20,527 bases of DNA. Origin: Vulcanimicrobiota bacterium. GTDB lineage: Bacteria; Eremiobacterota; Eremiobacteria; Baltobacterales; Baltobacteraceae. Numbering within the stretch: position 1 is the stretch's first letter; each line of letters opens with the position of its first letter. Of this stretch, positions 7,791 to 16,127 are shown one piece after another. The notes under the pieces are model-generated. The model was not told where the DNA came from and ran no database searches. It was given only the letters and a program-made list of their open reading frames with translations. The translations under genes were made by a program, and so were the position numbers. The DNA is taken from NCBI GenBank assembly GCA_028287545.1, contig JAQBPL010000305.1, forward strand, positions 1 to 20,527, read 5' to 3'.

Positions 7791-9110
7791 GTGCAAAGCC
7801 ACCAGTTCGCCGTCTCGGCAGGAAACGAGCGCGACGTTTTTTCCGGAGGGCTGTTCGTGGTGCGCGACGGCGTCGTGTCGCGCATCGATTGGCTCCCGAC
7901 GGCCGGCCTGGTAATGCACCGTCGTCGCTTCCATCGCGTTGCGTCCCAACGCCAACACGACGGTGCAGAGCTGCTGATCTACGACGACGCAGGCGTGGCG
8001 TCATATCTGCGGATCGACGGCTTGGACGACCCGCACGACCTGCTCGTGCGCGCCGACGGCACCATCCTCTGCGTCTCGCCGTCGGCCGACTCGATCGTTA
8101 CCGTCGGTCCGGACGGCTCCGCACGGGCGGTGTATCGGGCGGGTGATGCCTTCGACGCGTGGCACCTCAACTGCGTCACCGAGCACGACGGTCGCCTGTA
8201 CGCGACGGCGTTCGGACGATTTGCGCGCCATCGCGGCTGGCAAGGCGCCCCACGCGGCGCAGGGATCCTGTTCGACGTCGAAACCGGCGAGGACGTAGTC
8301 GACGGACTCGACCACCCGCATACGCCGCGTTGGCTCGACGGCGCGTGGACGATCTGCAATTCAGGCGCAGGCACCGTCGTGCGCGTGGTGCCGGGCGGAG
8401 CGCGAACCCAGATCGAGCTCGGCGGGTTTCCACGCGGCCTCTGCGCCATCGGCGACCGCGTCTACGTCGGCGTGTCGGAACTGCGTAGCGCGCGAGATTT
8501 CCGCGGGACCTCGACGATCGCGGTTCTCGACCGCGCGACGTGGACCGAACTGGGACGCATCCCGCTCGAGGACGGCAACCCGTACGATCTCGTCCCGATC
8601 GACGACGCGACCGCGGATGCGTTGCGGCTCGGTTTCGGTTTTTCTTCCCGGCGCCGGCGCAACCTGGATCAACTCGCGATGTTCGACGCGGTCGGCGTTC
8701 AGCCGTCGCGTCTTTGGGCGATCGGCGATGCTCTCGGATCGCACGACCGACGCGTCTCGATCGCGGCGTCGATTCCGGCGCAGGTTACGGGCCGTACCGC
8801 GATGCGCGTCCGGTGCCGCCTCACGAGCCGCAGCGAAGCGCTCCTGGTAACGGCGCCGCCGCATCCCGTCTACTTGAGTTACCGCTGGCTCGGCGCCGAT
8901 GGTGTTCAGGTGCCCGGGGACGGATTGCGCACGCCGCTGCCCGCTGCGTTACCGCCGAAGGGTTCGCTTGACGTTACCCTCATCGTCGCGACTCCCGACG
9001 CCGCCGGCTGCTACACGCTCGTGCTCACGATGGTCCAGGAAGGTATCGGCTGGTTCGACGACGCCGACGCGACGTCGGCGCAGCGGACGCTCGTCGAGGT
9101 GGAGGCGTGA
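7791..9110 (+). CDS. TIGR03032/DUF4915-like beta-propeller with C-terminal beta-sandwich
   Basis: This 439-residue protein has no signal peptide. Residues 1 to about 330 contain repeated blade-like segments: DPHDLLVRADGTILCVSPSADSIVTV (shortened in function to a HD-type strand), WHLNCVTEHDGRLYATAFGRF, PHTPRWLDGAWTICNSG and FPRGLCAIGDRVYVGVSE. These match my recollection of the TIGR03032/DUF4915 family of unknown function. Residues from about 335 to 439 (YLSYRWLGADG, DGLRTPLP, GWFDD) resemble the beta-sandwich found at the ends of polysaccharide-modifying methyltransferases and glycosyltransferases, so a carbohydrate-related role is possible (inference). The GTG start has no clear ribosome site; GTGs at 7857 and 7860 behind GGAGGG are alternatives but would cut the first strand. 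It is the only plus-strand gene among the kinases and converges on copy 2. Confidence 0.8.
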   Translation: MQSHQFAVSAGNERDVFSGGLFVVRDGVVSRIDWLPTAGLVMHRRRFHRVASQRQHDGAELLIYDDAGVASYLRIDGLDDPHDLLVRADGTILCVSPSADSIVTVGPDGSARAVYRAGDAFDAWHLNCVTEHDGRLYATAFGRFARHRGWQGAPRGAGILFDVETGEDVVDGLDHPHTPRWLDGAWTICNSGAGTVVRVVPGGARTQIELGGFPRGLCAIGDRVYVGVSELRSARDFRGTSTIAVLDRATWTELGRIPLEDGNPYDLVPIDDATADALRLGFGFSSRRRRNLDQLAMFDAVGVQPSRLWAIGDALGSHDRRVSIAASIPAQVTGRTAMRVRCRLTSRSEALLVTAPPHPVYLSYRWLGADGVQVPGDGLRTPLPAALPPKGSLDVTLIVATPDAAGCYTLVLTMVQEGIGWFDDADATSAQRTLVEVEA

Positions 9111-9132
9111 AGGCAGCGGCCCGCTAACGAGT

Positions 9133-9156
9133 GTCGTCGCGAGGCCTAGCGACGAC
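9133..9156. terminator. stem-loop between convergent genes
   Basis: GTCGTCGC, an 8-nt loop and GCGACGAC form an 8-bp perfect stem between the plus-strand propeller gene (stop at 9110) and kinase copy 2, whose TAG (9146-9148) lies in the loop. There is no U-tract on either side, so it may act as a bidirectional transcription barrier or mRNA end-protecting hairpin rather than a classical intrinsic terminator. Confidence 0.45.
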
Positions 9157-12100
9157 GCGACGACAGTTCGTCCGGCGGCAGAGCGAATTGGAACGTCGCA
9201 CCCGGCCCGGCGTTACCGGACGCCGAGAGTCGTCCTCCGTGAGCTTCGACGATAGAACGGCAGATCGAAAGCCCCATGCCCATGCCGCCGGCTTTCGTCG
9301 TGAAAAATGCCCGGAACAGCTGGTCGGCGTCCTCCGTGCCGATGCCGACGCCGGAGTCCTTCACCGCAACGACCACTTGGTGCGCGTCATCCTCGTACGT
9401 TCGGATGAGCAATTCGCGCCCCCGATCGGTTACCGGCTGCATCGCTTCGATGCCGTTGACCACGAGATTGACGATCACTTGCTGCAGCTGAATCCGATCG
9501 CCGTTGATGCGAGGCAAATCGGCCGCGAGCTCCCTGCGCAGCAAGACCCGCTGCGTGAGGATCTCGTGCTGGACCAAAGCGACGGCTTCGTTCGCGACGT
9601 CATTGACGTCGAGCCGCACTTTCTGGGTGTCGGTCTTGTTCACCAGCGACCGGACGCGCCGGGTGATGTCGCCCGCGCGATGGCCGCTCTTGATGATGCT
9701 TTCCACCGCGGTGCGCGCTTCATCGAGACAGGGGGGGCTGCGGTCGAGCCAGCGCCGCGCGGCCTCGGCATTGCTGACGACCGCGGTGAGCGGCTGGTTC
9801 AGCTCGTGCGCGATCGAAGCGGCCAGTTCGCCGAGCGTGGTCACCCGCGCGACGTGCGCGAGGTCGGCCTGCGCCCGGCGCAAGTCCTCCTCGGCGCGTT
9901 TGGCTGCGGTCATGTCCATCAGTGCCCCGATGAATTCCAGCTGACCGCTTCGGCCCCGTACGGGTTGCGCGACGAGATGCACGTATTTGAGCCGCCCATC
10001 CGGCATCAGCAATCGATGTTCGACCTCGAAGCCCCGTCCGTCACTTGACGCTCGGTCGATGCGCCGTTGAACGAGCGGCGCATCTTCCGGATGGACGCGT
10101 TGAAGAAACATCTCGCGGTTGGGAGTCCCTCCCGGATCGTATCCCAAGATTCTGAACGTCTCGTCGGACCAGACTCGTTCACCGGTAGCAACGTTCCAGC
10201 CCCAACTCCCGGTGTGGCTGATTCTCTGCCCTTCTGCCAGGAAGCCCTCGCTGCGCTGCAGATCGGAATAGAGGGTAGCGTTCTCGAGCGAGATCGCGGC
10301 CTGCGAAGCCAGCAATTCCAGGACCGCGAAGCGGCCAGAGGTGAAGGCGCGCGGTGTCAGCGCATTCTCCAGATATAGTGCGCCGACGAGTTTGGTTCGC
10401 TTGATCAGCGGGAGGCACAGCACGGACCGGGGCCGCCGCCGCTGCACGTACGCATCCCCCGAGAACAAGGTCGACGCTGCGGCGTCGTCCAGGATCACGC
10501 TTTCTCGCGTGCGGATCACATACTGGAGCACGGATTCGGGAAGTTCGGCGGGCGTCACGGCCGCCTGACGCAGCGTCACCTCAACCGTGCCGCTGCCGGT
10601 CGTCGCCTCCGCGGAGACCCGAGACTCGTCGTTCGGGAACAGGATGAGCAGACCACGCTCGGCCCCCATATGCTGGAGGGCGATCCGCATGAGCGTCTCG
10701 ATCACCCGGTCGAGTTCGATCTCACCCGACACCGTTTGCGAGGCCTTGACCACCGTTCCGACGTCGAGCTGCTCGACGGGTACGTCGATCGTCGCGGCCA
10801 GCGCAGACGAAGCCGACTCCTCGCCCAGTTCTCGGTGGCGCTGGTCGAGTTGCCGCACCACTCCGAGTGCGCCCCACCGCAGATAGCACGTGCGCGCGGC
10901 TTTGCGATGGGCGTGCCCGGCGGTCGTCGACCCACGGGCGCCATAATATTCTGCGGCAAGCTCGTGGGACACCCCCTCGAACTGGTCGAAACCGCTCTCG
11001 CGGGCCGACACAATTGCCCCTTCGTAGAGACGCATCGCATCGGCGTCACGCCCTTCGAGACGCGCAATCTCCGCCGAGACGAGGGAGTACTTGTCGGCGA
11101 ACGTCGGCGGGTAGGTTTCGGCCCACTCGCGCAGCTGTTCCCGGTGCGCCGTCAAGAGCTCGCGCCACCCGCTCTGCTCTTCGTCAGAAGCCTTCTCGTA
11201 GAGTGCCGCCACCGTGAGCGCCGCATAGTAATAGTAGTCCAGCAGCTGGATTTGACCGGCGGCGGCCGAGAGGATCGGCTTGACCCGCTCGACTGCCGCG
11301 AGAGCCTCGGCGTAGTCGCCTAAGAGGAACCGCGCTTTCAGCTTCAGGATCCAGTGCAGGCAGACTATCGTAGGTATTCGATCCTCCGCCAGTTGCGCCT
11401 CGAATGTCGCTTCATCGAACGGCACATCGGTGCGGCCCTGCATTGTCGCGATGAAGCGTTGCTGGCTCCCGATGAAGTCCACGGTGTCGGCGTACTTCGC
11501 TTTGCTGGCGACGTCGAGCGCCGTTTCCGACTCACGCCACGCCACGTCGAGCGGATCGTTCCGCAAGAGAAGCCCCGTGACAGAGTTGAACCTAGCGTAG
11601 CAAGCGAAGATCAGATCGCCTGTCTCGATCGCCGTGCGAAACGTCGCCTGCATGAAATCGATTGCGTCCGCGATCGGCTGCGTAAAGAACGCAACCAATC
11701 CAATCGCGTGGTAGACCTTCGCTTTGTAGGCGATGATGTCGTGCTTCTCGACCAAGTTGCAGGCAAGCTCGGCGAAACGATAGCCATCGCGGTACCGGTG
11801 GAAGAGTACTACCAGCGTAGTGCCGAGATACGCATAGGCGTGCGCGGCAGCACCGCTCGTCCCATGCTGCATACCGAGGGTCGCCATGCGGCACAAGAGC
11901 AAGCAAAATAACTGATAGTCGGTAAAGTAGGCGGGAGCCGTAAGGACTGAGAGCACCTGCATCGCGGCTTGCACTTCCGGATCGGTCATCATCGGCAGGT
12001 CGATCAAGCTCTCGATCGGGCGCCCATCGAGGGTCTGCCAAACCGTCTCGAATTCGGCCCGGACGTGCTCCGCGGTCGGGTGTGCCGGCAGGTCGATGCC

Positions 12101-14605
12101 GAACAGGCGCAGGGAGGTGAGCGCGCCCTCGACGGCTTGCGGGTGTTCGCCTTTCACCACGTGCAACTGGACCTTCAAGCACGAGATATCCGCGAACTCG
12201 GCGTTCGAAGCCGCGCGCTGCAGTAACTCTCCAATCAGCTGCTCGGCCTTCTCGACGTTACCGGTCAGAAATTCGCATTCCGCGCGTTCTCGCCACAGGC
12301 TGAACGTCAGCTCGTGCCGGCTGCCCCAGTCCCGCTCGTCCAACAGCGCCATGCCGGCCGCAAAATACGCGCTCGCCGACGCATAGGCCGCCGACGCCTT
12401 GGCCTTGCATCCGGCACGCAGATCGATCGTCGCCGCCTGCGCTTTCTCGTCCCGGTCGACCAGCAGCAGGGCGCCCCGATTGAGCTGGTTCGCGACGTCG
12501 AACAGATGCTCGGCGAGCTGGTCCGCGGTCATGTTCGCCATCAGCACACGGCCGATGCGCAGGTGGATCTCTGCCCGACGCTCGTCGGAGATCAGCAAAT
12601 ACGCGGCCTGCTGAATACGGTCGTGCAGGAACCTGTAGGCGTGCTCGTGCCGGAAGACGAGGCCGGCATGGACCGCTTCTAAGAGCGCGGCGTCGATCGC
12701 GTCCTCCGATTCGCCGCGAACCATCATCAGCGTGGCGATCTCGACGACATTGCCCAGGCACGCGAGCCCTTTGAGCGCTTCCTGCGTGGTGACGGAGAAC
12801 CGCTTCAGCTTTGCGGCCATGAGTTCCACCACGTTGTCGGTGTAGTTCTTGGCGCGGATGCGGTGGATGTCCCATTGCCAGGATAGCGCGATTGCGTCGA
12901 AAGCGAGCAGCCCTTCATCGGCCAACGCACTGACGAACTGGATCGCGAAGAACGGATTGCCGCCGGTCTTCTCCTGCACGAGGTCCGCCAAGGGCCGCGC
13001 GCGCTCCGGCTCGCAGCGCAGGGCGCCAGCGATGAGCCGGCGGGTATCATCGAGCCCGAGCGGCGCGAGCACGATCTCGTGCACCCTCGCGTCGGCGGCG
13101 CGGATCGCCTCGAGAGTCCGCAGCAGCGCGTGTCCGGGACCGACCTCGTTGTCGCGGTAAGCCCCGACCACCAGCAGATGGCTGATCTCGGAATCCGTGA
13201 TCACGTATTCCAACAGGTCGATCGTCGCGGTATCGAGCCACTGCAAATCGTCGAGAAACAGCACGAGCGGGTGTTGCTCGCGCGCGAAGACGCCGAGAAA
13301 CCGCCGAAACACCAGCTGGAAGCGGCGCTGCGCCTCCTGCGGCGGCAGGTCCGCGACCGGCCGCTGTTTTCCGATCACGAGCTCCAACTCGGGTACGAGG
13401 TTCACGATGAGCTGACCGTTGTCGCGCAACGCCTCGCGCAAAGCGTCACGCCAATGGCCTAGCTCCGCATCGCTCTGCGCCAGAAGCGATCGGATGAGGC
13501 TCTGGAAGGCTTGCGCGAGCGTGGCGTACGGGACGTTGCGCTTGTACTGGTCGAACTTGCCGGACGCGAAGAGCCCGCGCGGCGGCACGAGCGCCTTCTG
13601 CAGCTCGTTGACCACCGAAGACTTGCCGATCCCCGAATAGCCCGACACGAGCACCAGTTCCGGCGTGCCGTTGGCCACGACGCGCTCGAACGCGGCGAGC
13701 AGGGTACCGATCTCGCGCTCGCGGCCGTATAGCCGTTCCGGCATCAGCAACTGATCCGATGCATCCTGCGCGCCGAGCGAGAACGGATCGATGCGCCCCT
13801 GCGACTCCCATTCGGTCAAGCACCGCCGCAGATCGGCCTCGACGCCGGCGGCGGTCTGGTAACGCTCCTCGGCGGTCTTCGACAGGAGCTTCATCACGAT
13901 CGACGAGAGCTGTTCCGGCACCGCCGTCACGCGTTCGCTCGGCGCGACCGGTTTGCGCGCGATGTGGCAATGGACCCATTCCATCGCGTCGGACGCGGTG
14001 AAGGGAAGAACGCCGGTGAGCAGTTCGTAGAGGGTGACGCCGAAACTGTAGAGATCACTGCGGGAATCGATCGACCGGTTCATCCGGCCGGTCTGTTCCG
14101 GCGCCATGTAGGCGAACGTTCCGGCGATCACCTCCGGCGGCTGGGGATCGGGACGCTCGCGCGGTACGCGGGAGGCGATGCCAAAGCCGGTCAGCCAGGC
14201 GCCGCCGCTGGAAAGATCGACAAGAATGTTCGCCGGCTTGATGTCTTTGTGGACGAGACCCCGCTCGTGCACGCGGCCGATCACGCGCGCACAAGCGATC
14301 GCGATCTGCAAAAATTCCGGCGTTGCCAACGGTCGACCGAGCAGTCGATCGAGGGGTTCGCCGCCGGGGTCCTCGAGCACCAAAGTCATTCGCTCGCTGT
14401 GCCCGGACAACTCGACGGGCCGCGCCGCCCACGCACCATCGAGTTCGGCTTTGAGCGCATACTCATGTTCGAGACGCTTGTACGATGCGACCGTGTTGTC
14501 TGCCGCGCTGACGAGGAGGACCGGCGTCAGGCCGTTGCCGGAGCCGCGCAAGCGGGTGCCGTCACCCTCGCGCAAGGGCGCGACCGCGTAGCCCGAAAGC
14601 TCCAT
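9146..14605 (-). CDS. giant Ser/Thr kinase-ATPase-GAF-PAS-histidine kinase, copy 2
   Basis: This 1819-residue paralogue of the kinase at 2068-7542 has the same domain order. It carries the same HKDIKPAN motif, the same GFG in place of DFG (Gly140), Walker A GYSGIGKSS, Walker B LFLDDLQWLD, a helical region, GAF, PAS, H-box SIAHELNQPL (His1600), G1 DSGVGIG and G2 GMGMGLS. The N-terminal 570 residues and the GAF-PAS-kinase part are nearly the same as copy 1. The helical stretch from about 780 to 1130 is clearly more divergent and lacks a short FSTFSDAQ-type insertion. Start 14605 is supported by alignment and by GGAGG upstream; the frame extends to 14659 with unconserved basic residues. No response regulator adjoins it, so it probably uses one encoded elsewhere, perhaps the one beside copy 1. 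Confidence 0.95.
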   Translation of the reverse strand: MELSGYAVAPLREGDGTRLRGSGNGLTPVLLVSAADNTVASYKRLEHEYALKAELDGAWAARPVELSGHSERMTLVLEDPGGEPLDRLLGRPLATPEFLQIAIACARVIGRVHERGLVHKDIKPANILVDLSSGGAWLTGFGIASRVPRERPDPQPPEVIAGTFAYMAPEQTGRMNRSIDSRSDLYSFGVTLYELLTGVLPFTASDAMEWVHCHIARKPVAPSERVTAVPEQLSSIVMKLLSKTAEERYQTAAGVEADLRRCLTEWESQGRIDPFSLGAQDASDQLLMPERLYGREREIGTLLAAFERVVANGTPELVLVSGYSGIGKSSVVNELQKALVPPRGLFASGKFDQYKRNVPYATLAQAFQSLIRSLLAQSDAELGHWRDALREALRDNGQLIVNLVPELELVIGKQRPVADLPPQEAQRRFQLVFRRFLGVFAREQHPLVLFLDDLQWLDTATIDLLEYVITDSEISHLLVVGAYRDNEVGPGHALLRTLEAIRAADARVHEIVLAPLGLDDTRRLIAGALRCEPERARPLADLVQEKTGGNPFFAIQFVSALADEGLLAFDAIALSWQWDIHRIRAKNYTDNVVELMAAKLKRFSVTTQEALKGLACLGNVVEIATLMMVRGESEDAIDAALLEAVHAGLVFRHEHAYRFLHDRIQQAAYLLISDERRAEIHLRIGRVLMANMTADQLAEHLFDVANQLNRGALLLVDRDEKAQAATIDLRAGCKAKASAAYASASAYFAAGMALLDERDWGSRHELTFSLWRERAECEFLTGNVEKAEQLIGELLQRAASNAEFADISCLKVQLHVVKGEHPQAVEGALTSLRLFGIDLPAHPTAEHVRAEFETVWQTLDGRPIESLIDLPMMTDPEVQAAMQVLSVLTAPAYFTDYQLFCLLLCRMATLGMQHGTSGAAAHAYAYLGTTLVVLFHRYRDGYRFAELACNLVEKHDIIAYKAKVYHAIGLVAFFTQPIADAIDFMQATFRTAIETGDLIFACYARFNSVTGLLLRNDPLDVAWRESETALDVASKAKYADTVDFIGSQQRFIATMQGRTDVPFDEATFEAQLAEDRIPTIVCLHWILKLKARFLLGDYAEALAAVERVKPILSAAAGQIQLLDYYYYAALTVAALYEKASDEEQSGWRELLTAHREQLREWAETYPPTFADKYSLVSAEIARLEGRDADAMRLYEGAIVSARESGFDQFEGVSHELAAEYYGARGSTTAGHAHRKAARTCYLRWGALGVVRQLDQRHRELGEESASSALAATIDVPVEQLDVGTVVKASQTVSGEIELDRVIETLMRIALQHMGAERGLLILFPNDESRVSAEATTGSGTVEVTLRQAAVTPAELPESVLQYVIRTRESVILDDAAASTLFSGDAYVQRRRPRSVLCLPLIKRTKLVGALYLENALTPRAFTSGRFAVLELLASQAAISLENATLYSDLQRSEGFLAEGQRISHTGSWGWNVATGERVWSDETFRILGYDPGGTPNREMFLQRVHPEDAPLVQRRIDRASSDGRGFEVEHRLLMPDGRLKYVHLVAQPVRGRSGQLEFIGALMDMTAAKRAEEDLRRAQADLAHVARVTTLGELAASIAHELNQPLTAVVSNAEAARRWLDRSPPCLDEARTAVESIIKSGHRAGDITRRVRSLVNKTDTQKVRLDVNDVANEAVALVQHEILTQRVLLRRELAADLPRINGDRIQLQQVIVNLVVNGIEAMQPVTDRGRELLIRTYEDDAHQVVVAVKDSGVGIGTEDADQLFRAFFTTKAGGMGMGLSICRSIVEAHGGRLSASGNAGPGATFQFALPPDELSSRRR

Positions 14606-14737
14606 CGCGACGCCTCCTCCTCGCCTCCATCGGTGTCGACGGGTCGAACGCCCTTTCACGCGTCAATCCCGTCAAGACCAACGTCTTGAGGCAAAATCAC
14701 CGTCGCGACGCTTTCTTCGAACACCATTGAGAGCCCC
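14606..14737 (-). promoter_or_regulatory. upstream region of kinase copy 2, conserved in copy 1
   Basis: This block aligns with 7543-7673 with few changes and includes the inverted repeat and the AT-rich TTTTGCC element. Similarity stops after GAGAGCCCC. The shared block shows that the duplication carried the promoter together with the gene, so both copies probably began under the same control. Confidence 0.6.
14672..14689. promoter_or_regulatory. inverted repeat TCAAGAC-N4-GTCTTGA upstream of copy 2
   Basis: This is the counterpart of the repeat at 7608-7625, with both 7-bp arms unchanged and a spacer of CAAC. It lies about 67 bp upstream of the copy 2 start codon. Confidence 0.5.
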
Positions 14738-14740
14738 ACC

Positions 14741-14755
14741 CTGGCGCCTCGCCAG
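14741..14755. repeat. inverted repeat CTGGCG-CCT-CGCCAG
   Basis: This 6-3-6 inverted repeat is just beyond the end of homology with the copy 1 upstream region. It occupies nearly the same place as the 6-3-6 repeat at 7672-7686 but has a different sequence. It may be an operator in the divergent space shared with the YceI-type gene. Confidence 0.35.
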
Positions 14756-14775
14756 AATGGTCTCCAACGCCGAGA

Positions 14776-14790
14776 GCGTTTGCAAAACGC
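14776..14790. repeat. inverted repeat GCGTTT-GCA-AAACGC
   Basis: This 6-3-6 inverted repeat around a TTTGCAAA core lies in the divergent region between kinase copy 2 and the YceI-type gene, about 128 bp upstream of the latter. It is a candidate repressor site. The rest of 14791-14917 shows no clear promoter; TAGACT about 12 bp before the YceI start is a weak -10 candidate. Confidence 0.35.
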
Positions 14791-14917
14791 GTTCGCCACC
14801 GCCGAACTCTTGGTTGCACGCACAGGAAGACACCGTTGGAATGCCCAGCGGTCAGAGCGTGCGGTCTTCGCTGCATTTCATGATTTTGAAAGAACCGAAG
14901 CGTAGACTCCCGATACC

Positions 14918-15532
14918 ATGTCGCTGCGAAACCTTGCGCTCGTCGTCCTGACCGTTCTTTGCTTCGTCGCGACTGCACGGCCGCAAGCAGCGCGCGCCGC
15001 GAGCCTGTCGCTCGACCTCGATCCGGCGCACTCGAGCGTGGAATTCACGCTCGGGGCGATGCTGCACACGGTGAGGGGAACCTTCGCATTCAAGCAAGGC
15101 ACGATCCGCTTCGATTCGGCGACCGGCCAGGCGTCAGGGAGCGTCGTCGTCGATCTCGCGAGCGGCCAGAGCGGCAATGCGAAGCGCGACGCCAATATGC
15201 GAACCACCGTCCTCGATGTGCAGACCTACCCGCTGGCCGTGTTTACCCCGAGCCGCGTGCAGGTGCAGCCGGCGAACGGCAAGCCCTCCGCACTCGACGT
15301 CGACGGCATGCTCGCGATCCACGGCGGCAGCCACGCGATGACCCTGCACGTCACGGTCGAGGCGAACGGCGCAAGCATGACGGCGCATACGCAGTTCTCC
15401 ATCCCGTACGTGCAATGGGGGATGAAGGATCCGAGCACGTTCCTCTTGCACGTCGGCAACACCGTCGAGATAGACGTCACCGCGGTCGCCCAAGTCCACG
15501 GTTTGGGGGCAACGTCGGGCGTTAGTTGGTGA
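14918..15532 (+). CDS. YceI-family periplasmic lipocalin-like protein
   Basis: This 204-residue protein has an N-terminal signal peptide (hydrophobic stretch 6-20, likely cleavage after about residue 27 in ARPQAARA-AS). The mature part has YceI features: LDLDPAHSSVEFTLGAMLHTVRGTF at the start, the RDANMR and VLDVQTYPLAVF region, and a C-terminal VQWGMKDPSTFLLHVGNTVEIDV. Known members are periplasmic beta-barrels that bind polyisoprenoid chains and are often linked to stress or membrane functions. No ribosome site is obvious upstream of the ATG. Its 3' end overlaps the convergent phosphatase gene by 11 bp. The specific ligand cannot be inferred. Confidence 0.9.
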   Translation: MSLRNLALVVLTVLCFVATARPQAARAASLSLDLDPAHSSVEFTLGAMLHTVRGTFAFKQGTIRFDSATGQASGSVVVDLASGQSGNAKRDANMRTTVLDVQTYPLAVFTPSRVQVQPANGKPSALDVDGMLAIHGGSHAMTLHVTVEANGASMTAHTQFSIPYVQWGMKDPSTFLLHVGNTVEIDVTAVAQVHGLGATSGVSW

Positions 15533-16127
15533 AGGTGCTCCAGTCGTCAGCTTTAATGTCGCCGACGACGGCGTATCCGCCATGCATGTCCGGCTTCACG
15601 ACAACCGCTTCGGCTTCGAGCACGTCGAGCCCGGTGACTGACTTCACGTTGAAGCCGTGTGTCATGACGACGATGTCTTTTCCCGCCGGCGGCGGCGCGA
15701 CGAGGAACGGCCGCAATGCGGCGGCGGCGGCGTCGCGGGATGCCGCGTCCTTCATGGCATACTCGTGCAGGCCGTCGACCGGGTCGGCCCGGCCGAAGAT
15801 CAAACGTGCCGATTCGATTGCGCGGCAGAACGGACTGGCCTTGACGTCGGCGATCGGCAACGCCAATGCGGTCACGCGCTGACCGATGGCACGGGCCGTC
15901 GCTCGGCCCTCGGGAGAGAGGTTCCGTTGGGTCGTACAGTCGGCGACGTCGACGGTCGGCGCATCGACCTTCGCCTCCGTCGCTGCGTGGCGCATGAGGA
16001 TGACGTAGCCGCCGCCGCGCAGCGCCTCGAGCAGCGCGGCGCCGCGCAGCGGAGCAGCCTGCGCCCACGACGCCGCGGGGACGAGCACGAGCGTCGCCGC
16101 GACGGCCGCGCGGAGGATCGCGGTCAT
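15522..16127 (-). CDS. secreted histidine phosphatase superfamily protein
   Basis: This 201-residue protein has a signal peptide (MTAILRAAVAATLVLVPAASWAQA, cleavage near residue 24). The catalytic RH pair is at 46-47 (YVILMRHAAT). CTTQRNLSPEGRATARAIG (about 64-82), SPFCRAIESARLIFG (98-112) and the second histidine in MTHGFN (H157) complete the phosphoglycerate-mutase-like core of the periplasmic branch. Substrates in this family vary widely (phosphate esters) and cannot be read from sequence. Its ATG overlaps the TGA of the cupredoxin gene (ATGA at 16124-16127), so the two are translationally coupled. Confidence 0.9.
   Translation of the reverse strand: MTAILRAAVAATLVLVPAASWAQAAPLRGAALLEALRGGGYVILMRHAATEAKVDAPTVDVADCTTQRNLSPEGRATARAIGQRVTALALPIADVKASPFCRAIESARLIFGRADPVDGLHEYAMKDAASRDAAAAALRPFLVAPPPAGKDIVVMTHGFNVKSVTGLDVLEAEAVVVKPDMHGGYAVVGDIKADDWSTFTN

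Noticed and set aside
2068..14737. Composite transposon with the kinase copies as flanking repeats
   Set aside because: The repeats are full coding genes with no transposase, terminal inverted repeats or target-site duplications visible; tandem gene duplication is simpler.
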